The notes under the pieces were generated by a model. The model searched no databases. It worked only from the letters and a program-made list of their open reading frames with translations, and was not told where the DNA came from. Shown in pieces: positions 1-8,901 of a DNA stretch of 64,000 nt. The DNA is taken from the NCBI GenBank assembly GCA_977017575.1, contig CDRNVI010000015.1:62001-126000 (forward strand), in the 5' to 3' direction. The DNA is from Paramoeba atlantica (Eukaryota > Discosea). Positions within the stretch are counted from its first letter, which is position 1. Each line of letters starts with the position of its first letter. Position numbers and translations under genes: made by a program.

Positions 1-522
1 CACGGTAAATATGTCAGCAAACGTATGACTCTAACAAAAGCTCTTTGTATGTGTAGGGTAGGTAGATAAAAAAAGTTCCTTGTATGCATAGGACAGGAGC
101 CTAAATAGAGAAATTATGGTGGAAAAAAAAGACGAGCATATTTATTGAACTTGCACCTCTTTGGATGACCCGCCGCTTTTTTTTAACGCGTTATCTTGCC
201 AATTTCTTTTTTTATATTGCATTACAGGACACTTTTGAAATACATCTGGTTTCTTTTTTTCTAAAACAGTCAATTCCAAACTGTTTTTTCTAAAACAGTC
301 AATTCGTTTGCAAACCTTTATTCCTCCTATTTACCTTTGCTTGATAATTTTTATTGAACAGGGTCCAACAGAATAGAGCGACACAAGACACATTACTTTG
401 GCATTGCTATACAGTATCGTACATTGCAAACTTTGAAGTCGCTGAAAGAATTGGTTTCACAAACTACTTAATGTAATTCACAAACTACTTAGTAATATAT
501 AGTTTTTACTTAAACTACTTAC
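1..522. other. Spacer upstream of SF1
   Basis: There is no gene in this AT-rich stretch. It holds a 22-base direct repeat (255-305) and three copies of the 10-mer aaactactta between about 463 and 518. A pyrimidine run around 325-355 ends in 'attgaacag' and could serve as a splice acceptor for the SF1 transcript. The other poly-T runs show no clear structure. Confidence 0.5.
255..305. repeat. 22-base direct repeat, period 29
   Basis: Two exact copies of a 22-base unit (six T, then ctaaaacagtcaattc) lie at 255-276 and 284-305. It looks like a local tandem duplication in the spacer. I see no further copies. Confidence 0.85.
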
Positions 523-1350
523 ATGACAGCGGAAGGCAAAACCTCACGTTGGAGCAAAGAAAAATATCCCACACATGGTATTCCGACTTATTTGCCACAA
601 GAGATGTTACTGGAACATGATGGAAAGGCCACGCGAGCGGTGGTATTGCGAGCGCAACTGCAGGATATGGAACGGCTTCGCGAAGCGCAAAATATTGATA
701 TCTACTATGCGCGACGTCGGGAATATTCTCCTAATGATAAATGGGACGCCAAAGGACATCGAGTAAATGTGAAAGAGAAAATGTTCCTTGAACGAATGAA
801 CCAAATCCGCGCTGAGATAACAAACTTAAATGCGGAGGCACATGGTCGAATTCCTGATGCCCAGACGAAGGAGATTGTCCATAAAATATATTTCACTCGT
901 AGGCAGATGGAGGAAAGGCTTCATGGAGCGTTGATCGGCGTTCGTGGCAAGACACAACAAGAACTGGAACGGGAGACCAATTGTCGCATTTTACTTGCTG
1001 GAAAAGGAATCTCTAACAATGCCCGACACCACGCATCGCCGGAAGATGCGGGCGATAAGCCACACTGTAAAATTCTTGCACCAGATGAGGAAACGCTGCA
1101 GCGTGCCATTGCAAAGATACAATTTTTGTTGAGCGATGATCCGGAGGCTGAGGCCTTGCGAGATGAAAATCGTCGCCGTCTGGCTATTGCGAACGGGACC
1201 TATCGAGAGGATTTATGGCGTGCGCGAACTGTGAAGTCTAGCATAACGTCGTTGGATGGAAATTCTGCGAGAGACACGCACCCAGATGTCGGAAAGAAAG
1301 GAGAGGAAACAATGGACCAAGATGTTAGGGAATTTCTTAAACAAGTGTAA
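523..1350 (+). CDS. SF1: Branchpoint-binding protein SF1/BBP
   Basis: The 275-residue protein would bind the intron branch-point sequence during early spliceosome assembly in the nucleus. A helix-hairpin region (about residues 20-100) is followed by a KH domain with the GxxG loop in 'LIGVRGKTQQELE' (about 140-150), then the SF1-type QUA2 helix ending in 'LAIANGTYRED'. That last motif separates SF1 from other STAR/KH proteins. The usual C-terminal CCHC zinc knuckles and proline-rich tail are absent, so it is a short SF1. The ATG is the first in frame. A branchpoint factor fits a genome that still has a spliceosomal intron in ASCC3. Confidence 0.85.
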   Translation: MTAEGKTSRWSKEKYPTHGIPTYLPQEMLLEHDGKATRAVVLRAQLQDMERLREAQNIDIYYARRREYSPNDKWDAKGHRVNVKEKMFLERMNQIRAEITNLNAEAHGRIPDAQTKEIVHKIYFTRRQMEERLHGALIGVRGKTQQELERETNCRILLAGKGISNNARHHASPEDAGDKPHCKILAPDEETLQRAIAKIQFLLSDDPEAEALRDENRRRLAIANGTYREDLWRARTVKSSITSLDGNSARDTHPDVGKKGEETMDQDVREFLKQV

Positions 1351-1918
1351 TGGGTGGAATGAAATAGACTGTAGAGTGAATTTTGGGAAGATGTCTACAT
1401 GAATCCTATGCATAAACAAAGATAGGGTTTCTTGCCTTGTTGGTACTTAGCCTTCGCTCATCCTTTCTTTCCCCGGCAACGGGCATACTCTTACTCTAAA
1501 TTTTTATACCCGTTGCCGGCACGCGCTCCTCTACTTTGCTCCACCTCTATTTTGCTGAAGCAGGGGCCGTGTGATATAGGGATTGCGCTTCCGGTTTTCT
1601 GCACCTACACATGACGACTGAGCTCTGTGCGCCTGGGACCTCAGCTCTGCGCGCCCGCAAATCATCAGCGAGGGCAATCGCTCACGTTGTCCACCCGTGC
1701 TGTTGGGACAAAGACATTGTGGGTAAAGCTCTGTACTATAACTGATTGATAATATATACTTTCATATACAGAATTTTTTGTAGGTGCATTACTGTATCCA
1801 ATACACGGTGTAGTGCGGACAATTACGGATAAAAGATTAGAATAATTTTTCATTTAGCAAAAGTGGTACGATTCTGTACAATGTACACACCGACGGAACC
1901 CTTGGAGAGTAATTCTTG
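1351..1918. other. Spacer holding the antisense element copy
   Basis: This 568-base spacer contains no + strand gene. Most of it (1445-1759) is the minus-strand homolog of the ASCC3 intron, listed separately. The rest is AT-rich. Confidence 0.6.
1445..1759 (-). repeat. Structured dispersed element, homolog of the ASCC3 intron
   Basis: Read on the minus strand from 1759, this stretch aligns with the ASCC3 intron (18371-18800) over about its first 190 bases, at roughly 65-70% identity by eye. Shared blocks include 'ttatagt.cagag', 'acgggtgga', 'gtcccagg.gca.agagct', 'gtcatgtg.aggtgcag' and 'ccggat/agcg'. It starts with gta, where the intron has its 5' splice site, and ends in ...ctaag, where the intron ends in ...gaaag. 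The 3' half carries an 11-base-pair hairpin (ccggcaacggg with cccgttgccgg) in the same relative place as a different hairpin in the intron. It is 315 bases against 430. It lies antisense between two + strand genes, so here it is not an intron of either neighbour. Confidence 0.8.
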
Positions 1919-3880
1919 ATGGCAAGGAAAAAGAAGAAAGTTGCTTCACCACAAGCATCCATATATCATCATCTGGCTCGCGATGTTGAGAATCCCGGCG
2001 ATGTACATACAAAGTCTAGATCCGTCCACGTCGACAAACAGAATTCCCCGACTCAAAGTGAACGCAAAAAAATGCTTCAACGCATTTATGGCCGCAAAGC
2101 GGCTCCAATTTTGACATTCAATTTACAAAGACGAACTTCTTTGTCCATACCTGATATTTCACGAACTCTGTTGTGTTTGCTCTGCGATGATGCAATCATG
2201 CCGAACTGGTTTATTGTCCGAAATCGCCCGTTCATTCATACCGTCTGTCTAATTGCAGTAGAAGGCTTTACAATTGAGGACAAATCGCACGTCTGTGAAC
2301 TAATCTCGATGACTAGTCCGCAACCTGATACCGCAACTCTTGATGGCCACCAGCACTCTCCAGGCACAGCCGAAATACTTCAATCTGTGCCAGTTTATTG
2401 CGACGGTAAGGATTGCAGAAGCCAAGACGACGTTTATCGCAAATTCTTTCTACAAAAAATTAACCGACAAAACCGAGCTACCGCAACTCTCAATAACGAA
2501 ATTGTCACTGCTACACGACCGGATCTCGTACACCACAGCAGCGTGTCTAGCGCCATGCAGTTCCTTGAGGCGGACGCTCAAACCTCTCCGGCAATTGAAG
2601 AAGTAAAACGGCATCTCTGCACCCCACCTACAAACTGGAAATGCCAACCCATTGACCTTTTGCTTCCCCACAGTGAACTCATCGTACACGGCTATCCCCT
2701 GAACGCAACTTCACACTCTCTACCCACCACGAATGCAACCAATCCCGTCCCCACCGACACTCTCCCCCCTACTACTTCTCTCTCTCTCCCCTGCTTCTCC
2801 CCCTTCCGCACCGCTCCCCTACGCCCTGACTCCACCCCCTCCCCTCCCTCCATCGTCGCCATCGACTGCGAGATGTGTCTCACCCCCTCCGGTTTCGAAC
2901 TCACCCGGGTCTCACTGATTGACTTCTTCACCCACTCCGTACTCTACGACACCCTTGTCCGGCCCCGTGGTACAATCACCGACTACCTTACCCAATACAG
3001 CGGCATCACCCCCGCACGGCTATCGAACTGTGATGTCACCTTAGAAGGGGATGTCCATCCCACCCTGTTTTCAAAATTCTTGTTTGAGGACACCATTGTG
3101 ATTGGCCACTCGTTGGAAAATGATTTAGCTGCGCTCAAGATTTCGCACGCAAACGTCATCGACACCGCTGTGGTCTACCCCCACCCCGCGGGGTTACCTC
3201 GGAAGAACTCCCTACGCTATCTGACCTATCGACACTTAAAACGGTATATTCAAAACGGCGATACGGGCCACGACAGTGTGGAAGACGCCATGGCGTGTGT
3301 GGAGTTGGTGAAGCTCAAGCTGGTCCATGGGGAGCGGTATGGGATGGAGGCGGGCATGCAGCCCACGGAGAGTATTCTGCGGCAGCTGGTAAAGAATGGG
3401 GTACGCTGTGCTGTGGTGGATTCGACCGAACGGGTCGCGTGGTTTATTCCGATTCCGTGTGCCGCGGGCGAACGGAAACGGGGGGTGGGTGCAGGGGAGG
3501 TGGGCGGTACGAGCGCAACAGGGAGTGTGGATGTGGTGGCGGCGTCAAATGATGAAAGGCTGGTGAAGCGACTGGTCACATTGTTACAACGGAAATATGA
3601 TGTGCAGAGCGATGAGGAGGAGGGCGATGAGAATTCAGGGAAGGATCGCCCATCTGACAGGTATTTCATTTGGGGTGGGTTATCCGGAATCTGTCCAAGC
3701 GACCTACCGAAAACACTTCATCCTGTAATGGAAGCTGCGTCGAAACATACTGTTTTTATGTTTTTTGGGTATCCTGACAATGCAAGTGCGCGTGAACAGG
3801 ATTCGGACGCTATGAGTGAAGTTGACTTTAAATCAGTCACAAAACCTTTAGGAGTCTTGGCACTCTGGGTTAAGCCCTAA
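1919..3880 (+). CDS. REXO-type 3'-5' RNA exonuclease, paralog A
   Basis: A DEDDh exonuclease of the REXO1/Rex family, expected to trim 3' ends of nuclear RNAs such as 5S rRNA, tRNA or snoRNA. The catalytic residues are visible: D316 and E318 in 'VAIDCEMC', D402 in 'GHSLENDL', H451 and D456 in 'GHDSVEDAMA'. The first ATG (1919) gives a lysine-rich N terminus (ARKKKKV), a likely nuclear signal. About 300 N-terminal residues are poorly conserved, and a C-terminal block 'TVFMFFGYPDN' is shared with the next gene. It is a tandem duplicate of 4151-6094. Its middle lies in a GC island whose strand bias turns from C to G. Confidence 0.85.
   Translation: MARKKKKVASPQASIYHHLARDVENPGDVHTKSRSVHVDKQNSPTQSERKKMLQRIYGRKAAPILTFNLQRRTSLSIPDISRTLLCLLCDDAIMPNWFIVRNRPFIHTVCLIAVEGFTIEDKSHVCELISMTSPQPDTATLDGHQHSPGTAEILQSVPVYCDGKDCRSQDDVYRKFFLQKINRQNRATATLNNEIVTATRPDLVHHSSVSSAMQFLEADAQTSPAIEEVKRHLCTPPTNWKCQPIDLLLPHSELIVHGYPLNATSHSLPTTNATNPVPTDTLPPTTSLSLPCFSPFRTAPLRPDSTPSPPSIVAIDCEMCLTPSGFELTRVSLIDFFTHSVLYDTLVRPRGTITDYLTQYSGITPARLSNCDVTLEGDVHPTLFSKFLFEDTIVIGHSLENDLAALKISHANVIDTAVVYPHPAGLPRKNSLRYLTYRHLKRYIQNGDTGHDSVEDAMACVELVKLKLVHGERYGMEAGMQPTESILRQLVKNGVRCAVVDSTERVAWFIPIPCAAGERKRGVGAGEVGGTSATGSVDVVAASNDERLVKRLVTLLQRKYDVQSDEEEGDENSGKDRPSDRYFIWGGLSGICPSDLPKTLHPVMEAASKHTVFMFFGYPDNASAREQDSDAMSEVDFKSVTKPLGVLALWVKP
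2690..3540 (+). other. GC island with C-to-G strand shift (REXO A)
   Basis: 2761-2820 has about 35 C and 3 G, while 3481-3540 has about 34 G and 7 C (counted by eye). The surrounding sequence is AT-rich. The shift point is near 3250, in mid-gene. Confidence 0.75.
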
Positions 3881-3972
3881 CCTTGTCTCCAATTTTTGGC
3901 CGTTTTCTCTTTGAGAAAGCACGGAAAGACCTCTCACACAACTCTGCTAGAGCTTTTCAATGTACTACATAT

Positions 3973-4019
3973 ACATGTAATGTTACATTACATGTAATGG
4001 ACATACATTATGTATGTCC
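3973..4019. repeat. Two adjacent perfect palindromes
   Basis: acatgtaatg (3973-3982) pairs with cattacatgt (3986-3995) across a tta loop. ggacatacat (3999-4008) pairs with atgtatgtcc (4010-4019) across one base. Both have 10-base-pair arms, three bases apart, in the spacer between the two exonuclease genes. A role as a processing or pausing signal is possible but unsupported. Confidence 0.8.
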
Positions 4020-4150
4020 AAATTTGGGATATTTCCATGTGCTTCGCCCGATGTAAATATTTTATAAAGGCAAAAAATACTTTACATCCTTTGATTCCTA
4101 GCGCGTAGTTTTTTCAAAGAACTTGTAAAATTATTATCATTCCGATTTTG

Positions 4151-6094
4151 ATGACACGCGAAAAAAACAAAGTAGTACCACCCAAGGCATCCGCCACACA
4201 TCATCTGATGCGCGCTATTGAGAATCCAGAGGATGAGAATGTACAGTCTACATCATCTACAGATAATAGCGAACGTAATTCTCGGACGAAGAGGGAACGT
4301 ACGAAAGTATTCCATGAGCTCATTTTTAATAACACTATTTTGGCAATATCTGATATCTCGCGAGCACCTTTGAGCTTGCTTTGCGATGCTACAATCGCGC
4401 AGAACTGGCTTGCTGATCGAAACCTCCCGTTCATACAAACCGTCTGCCTAATTGTAATGGAGGGCTTCATAACTGATGAAAAATCTTATCTCAGTGACCT
4501 AGTTTCAATGATCAGGCCGTCAGTGAATAGCGATGCTACTATTGGCGATGCCGAACACTCGTCCTCCAATATTGACGACTTACTGATTTATGAATCTGTG
4601 CACTTTGACAGTAATGCTTGCAAAAGTCCTGATGACATTTATCGTAACTTCTTCTTTCACAAGTTTGCCAAAATTCAAACTAAAGTACTTCCAAGAATTG
4701 CCATTGTTAAATATTTATCTGCCCAGTATTGCCCAATAATTGGGCAGCCCCGTCCTGCGTTTTTGTTTCAATCGCTTGAAGTAGAAACTAACACCTCACC
4801 GACAACTACAAAAAGTGCAGGAAAGATATCTAGGTTACCAACGCTCTGGCAGTGCCATCCTTTCGATCTTTTGCTTCCCTACAGTGAATTAATAAATCAC
4901 GGGTACCCCCTTGTATCCACTTCCTCGTCCCAGCTTCTCGCCTCACAGGTGGAAAATCTTTCTCTATCAAACAGTTCGCTCCTTCCTATGTTCTCGCGAT
5001 CCTTTTCTCCATCTGTTCTCCATACCGCTTCCCCACGCCCTGAATCCGCACACTCTCATTCCTGCATCGTCGCCATTGACTGTGAAATGTGTGAGACTGA
5101 ATTTGGTAAGGAACTCAGCCGAATCTCAGTCGTCGATTTTTTCACCCACTCCGTACTCTACGACACACTCGTCCGGCCCCGTGGTACAATCACCGACTAC
5201 CTTACCCAATACAGTGGTATCACTCAGCGTCAACTTGCGAACTGTGATGTCACCTTAGAAGGGGATGTCCATCCCACCCTGTTTTCAAAATTCTTGTTTG
5301 AAGACACCATTGTGATTGGCCACTCGCTGGAGTATGATCTCATCGCGCTAAAGATAGCGCATGAAAAGGTGATTGACACCGCAGTGGTCTATCCCCACCC
5401 CGTTCGATCTACGCGAAAGCAATCCCTGCGGTCACTCACTGAAAAACACTTGAACCGGAAAATACAACAGAGCGCATCCGGCCATGACAGTGTGGAGGAC
5501 GCGATTGCATGTGTGGAGTTGGTGAAGCTGAAGCTCATCCATGGGGAACATTATGGGAACAGCTCCGTTCATCGGCACAAAGGAACCATTCTGCGACATT
5601 TGGTGCGAAATGGAGTACAGTGTAGTGTGGTAGATTCGCCAGAACGTGTGGCAAAGTTTATTCCATCCTGTTCACTAGGAGCGCGGAAGTCGGAAAATAG
5701 TGCGAGAGGAAGCGAAAATTCTACCACCGTGCGAGGCAGCGTGGATGGGATCGCCGCCCCTAACGATGCACAAGTGGTTCAGCAACTTGCTGCCTTGCTA
5801 CGAGGATGTTGCAGTAAGGATGTCAAAGATGCGGAAGGAGAAGACAATTCAGGGATTCAGCGTCCGGGAGACACACATTTCATCTGGGGTGGAATACACG
5901 GAACCAATCCAACTGATATACCTCAAACTTTATACCCTGCATTAGAGGCTGCACCAAAAGATACTGTCTTCATGTTCTTTGGATATCCTGACAATTCAAG
6001 TCTACGTGAACAGTCTTCTGTTTGCAGTACTAAAAGTGAAGGTGATTCACCGTCGAAGTCGTCAGGGTTCTTAGCGTTTTGGGCGAAGCCCTAA
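4151..6094 (+). CDS. REXO-type 3'-5' RNA exonuclease, paralog B
   Basis: The second member of the tandem pair, with the same order of parts: charged N terminus, variable region, DEDDh exonuclease with D310 in 'VAIDCEMC', 'GHSLEYDL' and 'GHDSVEDAIA', then the shared C-terminal 'TVFMFFGYPDN' block. All five catalytic residues are kept, so both copies look active. At the DNA level, 5141-5326 is nearly identical to 2927-3112 of paralog A, while the flanks have diverged strongly. This suggests recent gene conversion. The first in-frame ATG at 4151 is chosen as the start. Confidence 0.85.
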   Translation: MTREKNKVVPPKASATHHLMRAIENPEDENVQSTSSTDNSERNSRTKRERTKVFHELIFNNTILAISDISRAPLSLLCDATIAQNWLADRNLPFIQTVCLIVMEGFITDEKSYLSDLVSMIRPSVNSDATIGDAEHSSSNIDDLLIYESVHFDSNACKSPDDIYRNFFFHKFAKIQTKVLPRIAIVKYLSAQYCPIIGQPRPAFLFQSLEVETNTSPTTTKSAGKISRLPTLWQCHPFDLLLPYSELINHGYPLVSTSSSQLLASQVENLSLSNSSLLPMFSRSFSPSVLHTASPRPESAHSHSCIVAIDCEMCETEFGKELSRISVVDFFTHSVLYDTLVRPRGTITDYLTQYSGITQRQLANCDVTLEGDVHPTLFSKFLFEDTIVIGHSLEYDLIALKIAHEKVIDTAVVYPHPVRSTRKQSLRSLTEKHLNRKIQQSASGHDSVEDAIACVELVKLKLIHGEHYGNSSVHRHKGTILRHLVRNGVQCSVVDSPERVAKFIPSCSLGARKSENSARGSENSTTVRGSVDGIAAPNDAQVVQQLAALLRGCCSKDVKDAEGEDNSGIQRPGDTHFIWGGIHGTNPTDIPQTLYPALEAAPKDTVFMFFGYPDNSSLREQSSVCSTKSEGDSPSKSSGFLAFWAKP

Positions 6095-6929
6095 AAATTG
6101 TCTCCGGTTACGAGGTTAGCTGGGCGGGGGGTTAGAGGGAAAAATCTCAGGTTTCTTTATATTTTATTCGTACTCTTCCGACACTACGTAATCTCCGTTC
6201 ATACTGCTGATGTGACACAAAGTTTATCTCAGTATGTTCATAGGTTTTGAGGAAGTCAAGGGTGCTTTTTTCTAAGGGTAGATACATTGTACGTCACACA
6301 TTTCTATATGTTATATTGGAAACGTGCCAAGATAGCTCAAATTAAATGGGCCAGTGTCGTATGATGTACTTGGTCAAAGATTATTAAACATTCTTGCTGA
6401 ATTGGAATAGTTGCTTAACGAATCATTTACGATTTCTTTATGAAACATATTTTTCTTATTTTTCCGAATTCGGAGATTTGGTCTTGCTGTTTGTTTTTCT
6501 GTCTTGCTCTTTGTCAGTAAAACGTTTTTTGATTCATTTTGTTAGGAAATATTTTTCCAGAACCTTGTTTTACCAAATTTTCATCTGATTAATACCAAAG
6601 CAGAAAAAACTGGATCCAGGAACTGAAATCTGAAGGTGATCAAATACTTTATTTACTTTCGTGTACCATTGTAAACTTTTTTTCTATTAAAAACTCTGAA
6701 ATGATTTTAAGTTCCAACATTCACTCTCCTGAGTTTTAGAAGATGATTTTGAGAGAAAAAAACTTTTATTTCTCAGAAAGTGAGCTTGCGTTGTGCATCT
6801 GTAAAGTAGTAAAACAAGGGAAAAATAAATTCATGACTATCTGAGAAAAACAAGTACTTGCTCTGTGACTGGTATTCCTAGACTTCCTTCTAGACTCATT
6901 GATTAAAACAATAGCATTCCTTACAGTAA
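6095..6929. other. 835-base AT-rich spacer
   Basis: I find no gene, tRNA or repeat. The stretch is AT-rich with long T runs. Two pyrimidine tracts ending in AG close to the next start ('ccttctag' near 6890 and 'ccttacag' at 6919-6926) could be splice acceptors for Misato. Short ATG frames here are compositionally biased and resemble nothing. Confidence 0.5.
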
Positions 6930-8648
6930 ATGAGTCCACCACCGAGAGAAATTTTAACTTGCAGTTTAGGGGTCCTGGGTTCGTTGAGCTCTGTGCCTTA
7001 CTGGAATGCACTCACCACGAGAGATCAAGAAAACTCAACGCTTTATCGATGCGACGGGAAAGCATGTCGCCCAAGATTTATGGCGCTTTATCCCAGGCAT
7101 ATGCCATTGGAGAATTCTCCGGGCACCCAAAAGGTTTCATCTAATGAATGCGCCGATTGTGATCCTGAGCGTGATGCATGTAAAATTAGTAAGCCCCACG
7201 ACAGTACTTGTTTTTCTACACTTCGTTCAAATTTTCATAATCATGTCCATTTTGAACTTGATCTCCAGGAGAACTCAGATCAATTTGGCGGTCATTCAGC
7301 TACAGTCCAACAATTATGCCGTACAACTTGTGGTTCAGAATCATCCGAAAATGCGCGCAAGGGAAAGGAGCTCTCAAGATGGCATGAATGTATTACTTCA
7401 CAATACGGAGACCACTGTGGTGCACCACATGGTCTTCATTCTCGAACTTTGTTACCTGTTACGCTACCTGCTACGGCCGAACTAAGCTCAATGCCTAACC
7501 AGTTGGCCAGTCAGTCGCCTTTATCTATGTATGGTCTTGGAAAGGAGCTGTTTGCAAGTACCCGTGAGGTTGTACTAGACAATTTTCGATATTTTCTAGA
7601 AGAATGTGAACATCCTCAAGGCATACAGTTCTTTACAGAGGCAGACTCGATTTTTGGCGGTTTGCTCCCCGCCCTGACTGAAGCGGTTCAGGATGAAATC
7701 GGTCCCCTTGCCTTTATCGTGCGCGGTTCGATTAGGCCTTCTGTCACAGAGGTGTCTTCACATAATATTGTCTCGGAGATTAACGAGACAAGTCTCATGC
7801 AGACTGAAATCGCGCGGTGGATGAGTGCTGTTGAAATGAATAACTGCTCCACTCTGTATATGCCGATAGATCTCACAGCTTATGATGGGAAGATAGATGT
7901 GCTTCCCGGGTATACAAATCACATGATTGACACTACCCTGTCCAATGAATGGTTCTTACCATCGCTACTTGCTATTCCCTATCAAGTTGCGATGGATTGT
8001 AATTTAGGCCGGGAGCGTGCGACCGTACTGACACCTGGCTTGCCGAGCCGCCGTGTTTCATGCTTTCACGAGGTCGCTCATCAGTTGCAGTATTCTTCCA
8101 GCACTCGTATTCTACATTTGGACATGGCTTTTCCTCATCCTCGTGATTTATCTCACATTCGCCATGGTTCGAGAAAGGCAGAAGACTTTTTTCATTATTC
8201 ATCTTTCAACTGTAGACCTAAAACAGAGCAGACATACTCTCAATTGTGGTCAAGTCGGGGAATTGAAACATCTGTCATGGAAATAGAACATGTCCTGCGA
8301 TCGCGGCAATATGCACAGACTTATAGTCCGAAACGAGCAATATACATTTCTGCACAACCCTATCCTTTGCATCCACTAACCCCTTCGAAGTTTTTGGGTC
8401 TCGAATCAAATGCAGATCTCTCGTCCCTGAAGTTCAGTGAAGTTCCAGTTGCAGTCTGTGGCACAATGGGTTCCCAAACTGCTACATGGGTGAAAGAGTT
8501 GGCCGATGCTATCAATGGTTTGAGAAAAAACTCTTCTTTGCGGCGTAGCATCACTGGTCGAACGTACCCATATATGGAGCACGATGATTGGGTGGGATTG
8601 TTTGAGCACAGTGATGCGCTTATTGATGACTACAGTTCTACACATTGA
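6930..8648 (+). CDS. MSTO1: Misato/DML1 family protein
   Basis: The N terminus 'REILTCSLGVLGS...YWN' matches the tubulin-like first segment of Misato (DML1), usually REILTLQLG...WWN. It is followed by the family block 'FLEECEHPQGIQFFTE' with 'GGLLPALTEAVQDE' (about residues 225-255) and the C-terminal segment 'SLKFSEVPVAVCGTMGSQ'. The family is linked to mitochondrial distribution and morphology in yeast and animals, and its tubulin-like fold lacks a proven GTPase function. At 572 residues it is of normal length. About 120 residues between segments I and II are not conserved. Confidence 0.8.
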   Translation: MSPPPREILTCSLGVLGSLSSVPYWNALTTRDQENSTLYRCDGKACRPRFMALYPRHMPLENSPGTQKVSSNECADCDPERDACKISKPHDSTCFSTLRSNFHNHVHFELDLQENSDQFGGHSATVQQLCRTTCGSESSENARKGKELSRWHECITSQYGDHCGAPHGLHSRTLLPVTLPATAELSSMPNQLASQSPLSMYGLGKELFASTREVVLDNFRYFLEECEHPQGIQFFTEADSIFGGLLPALTEAVQDEIGPLAFIVRGSIRPSVTEVSSHNIVSEINETSLMQTEIARWMSAVEMNNCSTLYMPIDLTAYDGKIDVLPGYTNHMIDTTLSNEWFLPSLLAIPYQVAMDCNLGRERATVLTPGLPSRRVSCFHEVAHQLQYSSSTRILHLDMAFPHPRDLSHIRHGSRKAEDFFHYSSFNCRPKTEQTYSQLWSSRGIETSVMEIEHVLRSRQYAQTYSPKRAIYISAQPYPLHPLTPSKFLGLESNADLSSLKFSEVPVAVCGTMGSQTATWVKELADAINGLRKNSSLRRSITGRTYPYMEHDDWVGLFEHSDALIDDYSSTH

Positions 8649-8901
8649 TAGATTTCACGTCATACGAATGTATCAAACTTGTACAAGCATAAAAAAATTA
8701 CTGTTTTGCATAATACAACGTTATCTTATTCACTAATGCACAAGCATGCGATCTAGGCAGCATAGAAATAGTACATTTAGACGTGCATCATAGAGTAAAA
8801 GACTATGATAAAATGATGAATCTTTTTGTGTGTTTTATACTCAAATTCGTAGATTTTAGAATAGTTGAGGGTTTTCAAGCTTACGTTATTTTGGGTATGG
8901 A

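Noticed and set aside
1432-1614. 60-codon + strand frame in the spacer before REXO A
   Set aside because: It lies within the antisense element copy and has no recognisable product.
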